Below are positions 63,792-64,000 of a stretch of 64,000 bases of DNA, piece by piece (position 1 is the stretch's first letter; each line of letters starts with the position of its first letter). Both the position numbers and the translations under genes were made by a program. The stretch lies in NCBI GenBank assembly GCA_002354735.1, contig DEMD01000015.1:503556-567555 (forward strand), read 5' to 3'. This DNA is from Gammaproteobacteria bacterium UBA2679 (GTDB lineage: Bacteria; Pseudomonadota; Gammaproteobacteria; Pseudomonadales; Oleiphilaceae). The notes beneath the pieces are model-generated. The model saw nothing but the letters and a program-made list of their open reading frames with translations. It had not been told where the DNA came from and did no database searches.

Positions 63792-64000
63792 ACAACAGGT
63801 ACGAATATTCACTTCAAGCGATGGTCAGGCGCAGCTTGGAAGTGGCATTGGAGCAGGATACGGTGAGGCTAAGTCAGATGCAGATGAGCCAGCTATTCGA
63901 TACCAGCCCGCTTACGTTCTTCCAGAATATCTTCCGGAAGGAAGAGCTGAGCGAGGAGGCAACTGCTAAGGAATCCTTAGGGGCTGTTGACGTTTCACAT
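63784..64000 (+). pseudogene. 5' part of a second RhuM-family gene, frameshifted and cut by window end
   Basis: From the GTG at 63784, which overlaps the end of the radical SAM gene, the first 18 codons give a RhuM-like start (QQVRIFTSSDGQAQL). The reading frame then leaves the family: the +2 frame from 63839 continues LEVALEQDTVRLSQMQMSQLFDTS then FQNIFRKEELSEEAT, the conserved RhuM helix-turn-helix region, to the window end. Removing one base at the GG of 63838-63839 restores one frame. So this is a likely frameshifted RhuM gene, the second in the window. Confidence 0.6.

Noticed and set aside
1..64000. CRISPR arrays, tRNA or rRNA genes
   Set aside because: No regularly spaced direct repeats of 24-40 bp and no tRNA-like cloverleaf or rRNA-like sequence was noticed on either strand.

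Overview
The window is a chromosomal segment of a gammaproteobacterium, most likely from the Pseudomonas/Halopseudomonas/Oceanospirillales neighbourhood. Support is family-level only: an isoquinoline 1-oxidoreductase-type molybdoenzyme, a DUF5924/DUF2914 membrane protein, a cobalamin-type radical SAM protein and several cyclic-di-GMP proteins. No species call is possible. No rRNA, tRNA or CRISPR array was seen. By eye, the centre (about 21.9-47.8 kb) is clearly more A+T-rich than either flank, as expected of acquired DNA.

Layout. 0-9 kb is housekeeping/accessory chromosome: a Phd-type antitoxin pseudogene, a DUF6694-like secreted protein, an SDR oxidoreductase, an internally deleted RhuM protein, a YqiA-like esterase without its end, a metallophosphatase, a periplasmic solute-binding protein, and a three-gene molybdenum hydroxylase operon (2Fe-2S subunit, Mo subunit, dihaem cytochrome c). 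9-15 kb holds a 7TM diguanylate cyclase, a mosaic of gene remnants, a TM2-domain pair, a shortened ArsC and a VPLPAA-type surface protein. 15-20 kb is defence-like: a HipA-like fragment, a DUF3800 protein, a PLD-helicase-S24-DUF3427 protein and a methyltransferase.

The centrepiece (21,958-47,782) is a full Dpd system, the 7-deazaguanine DNA modification and restriction system. A 17.4 kb operon of overlapping genes encodes the restriction arm in the order DpdE-F-G-H-I-J-K-D on the plus strand. It meets head-on, with 16 bp between stops, a minus-strand modification operon: a DUF6884-like protein, a DpdB, DpdA, a second DpdB, an unknown 335-aa protein and a HAD phosphatase. A divergent plus-strand pair, queC and a three-domain QueD, makes the precursor. 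In the known scheme QueD/QueE/QueC make preQ0, DpdA with the ATPase DpdB exchanges it for guanine in DNA, DpdC converts it to the 7-amido form, and DpdD-K attack unmodified DNA. Folate-type GTP cyclohydrolase and QueE are not here and must come from elsewhere in the genome. Departures from the textbook cluster are two full-length DpdB paralogues around one DpdA, two extra co-transcribed genes, a G9 tract in the queC ribosome-binding region, and a triple QueD whose active-site residues are divided between its domains.

48-53 kb continues as an accessory region: a hypothetical protein, a membrane protein, an HNH endonuclease, and a two-gene unit pairing a uracil-DNA-glycosylase-like protein with a DUF6998/PD-(D/E)XK-like protein. 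53-64 kb has several lipoproteins, a PAS-GGDEF-EAL pseudogene, a YefM-YoeB toxin-antitoxin pair, a DUF5924 membrane protein, a fibro-slime/PA14-like surface protein, a radical SAM protein and, at the edge, the start of a frameshifted second RhuM gene. Both flanks carry an unusual number of internally deleted, fused or frameshifted genes, suggesting repeated insertion and decay around the defence island.
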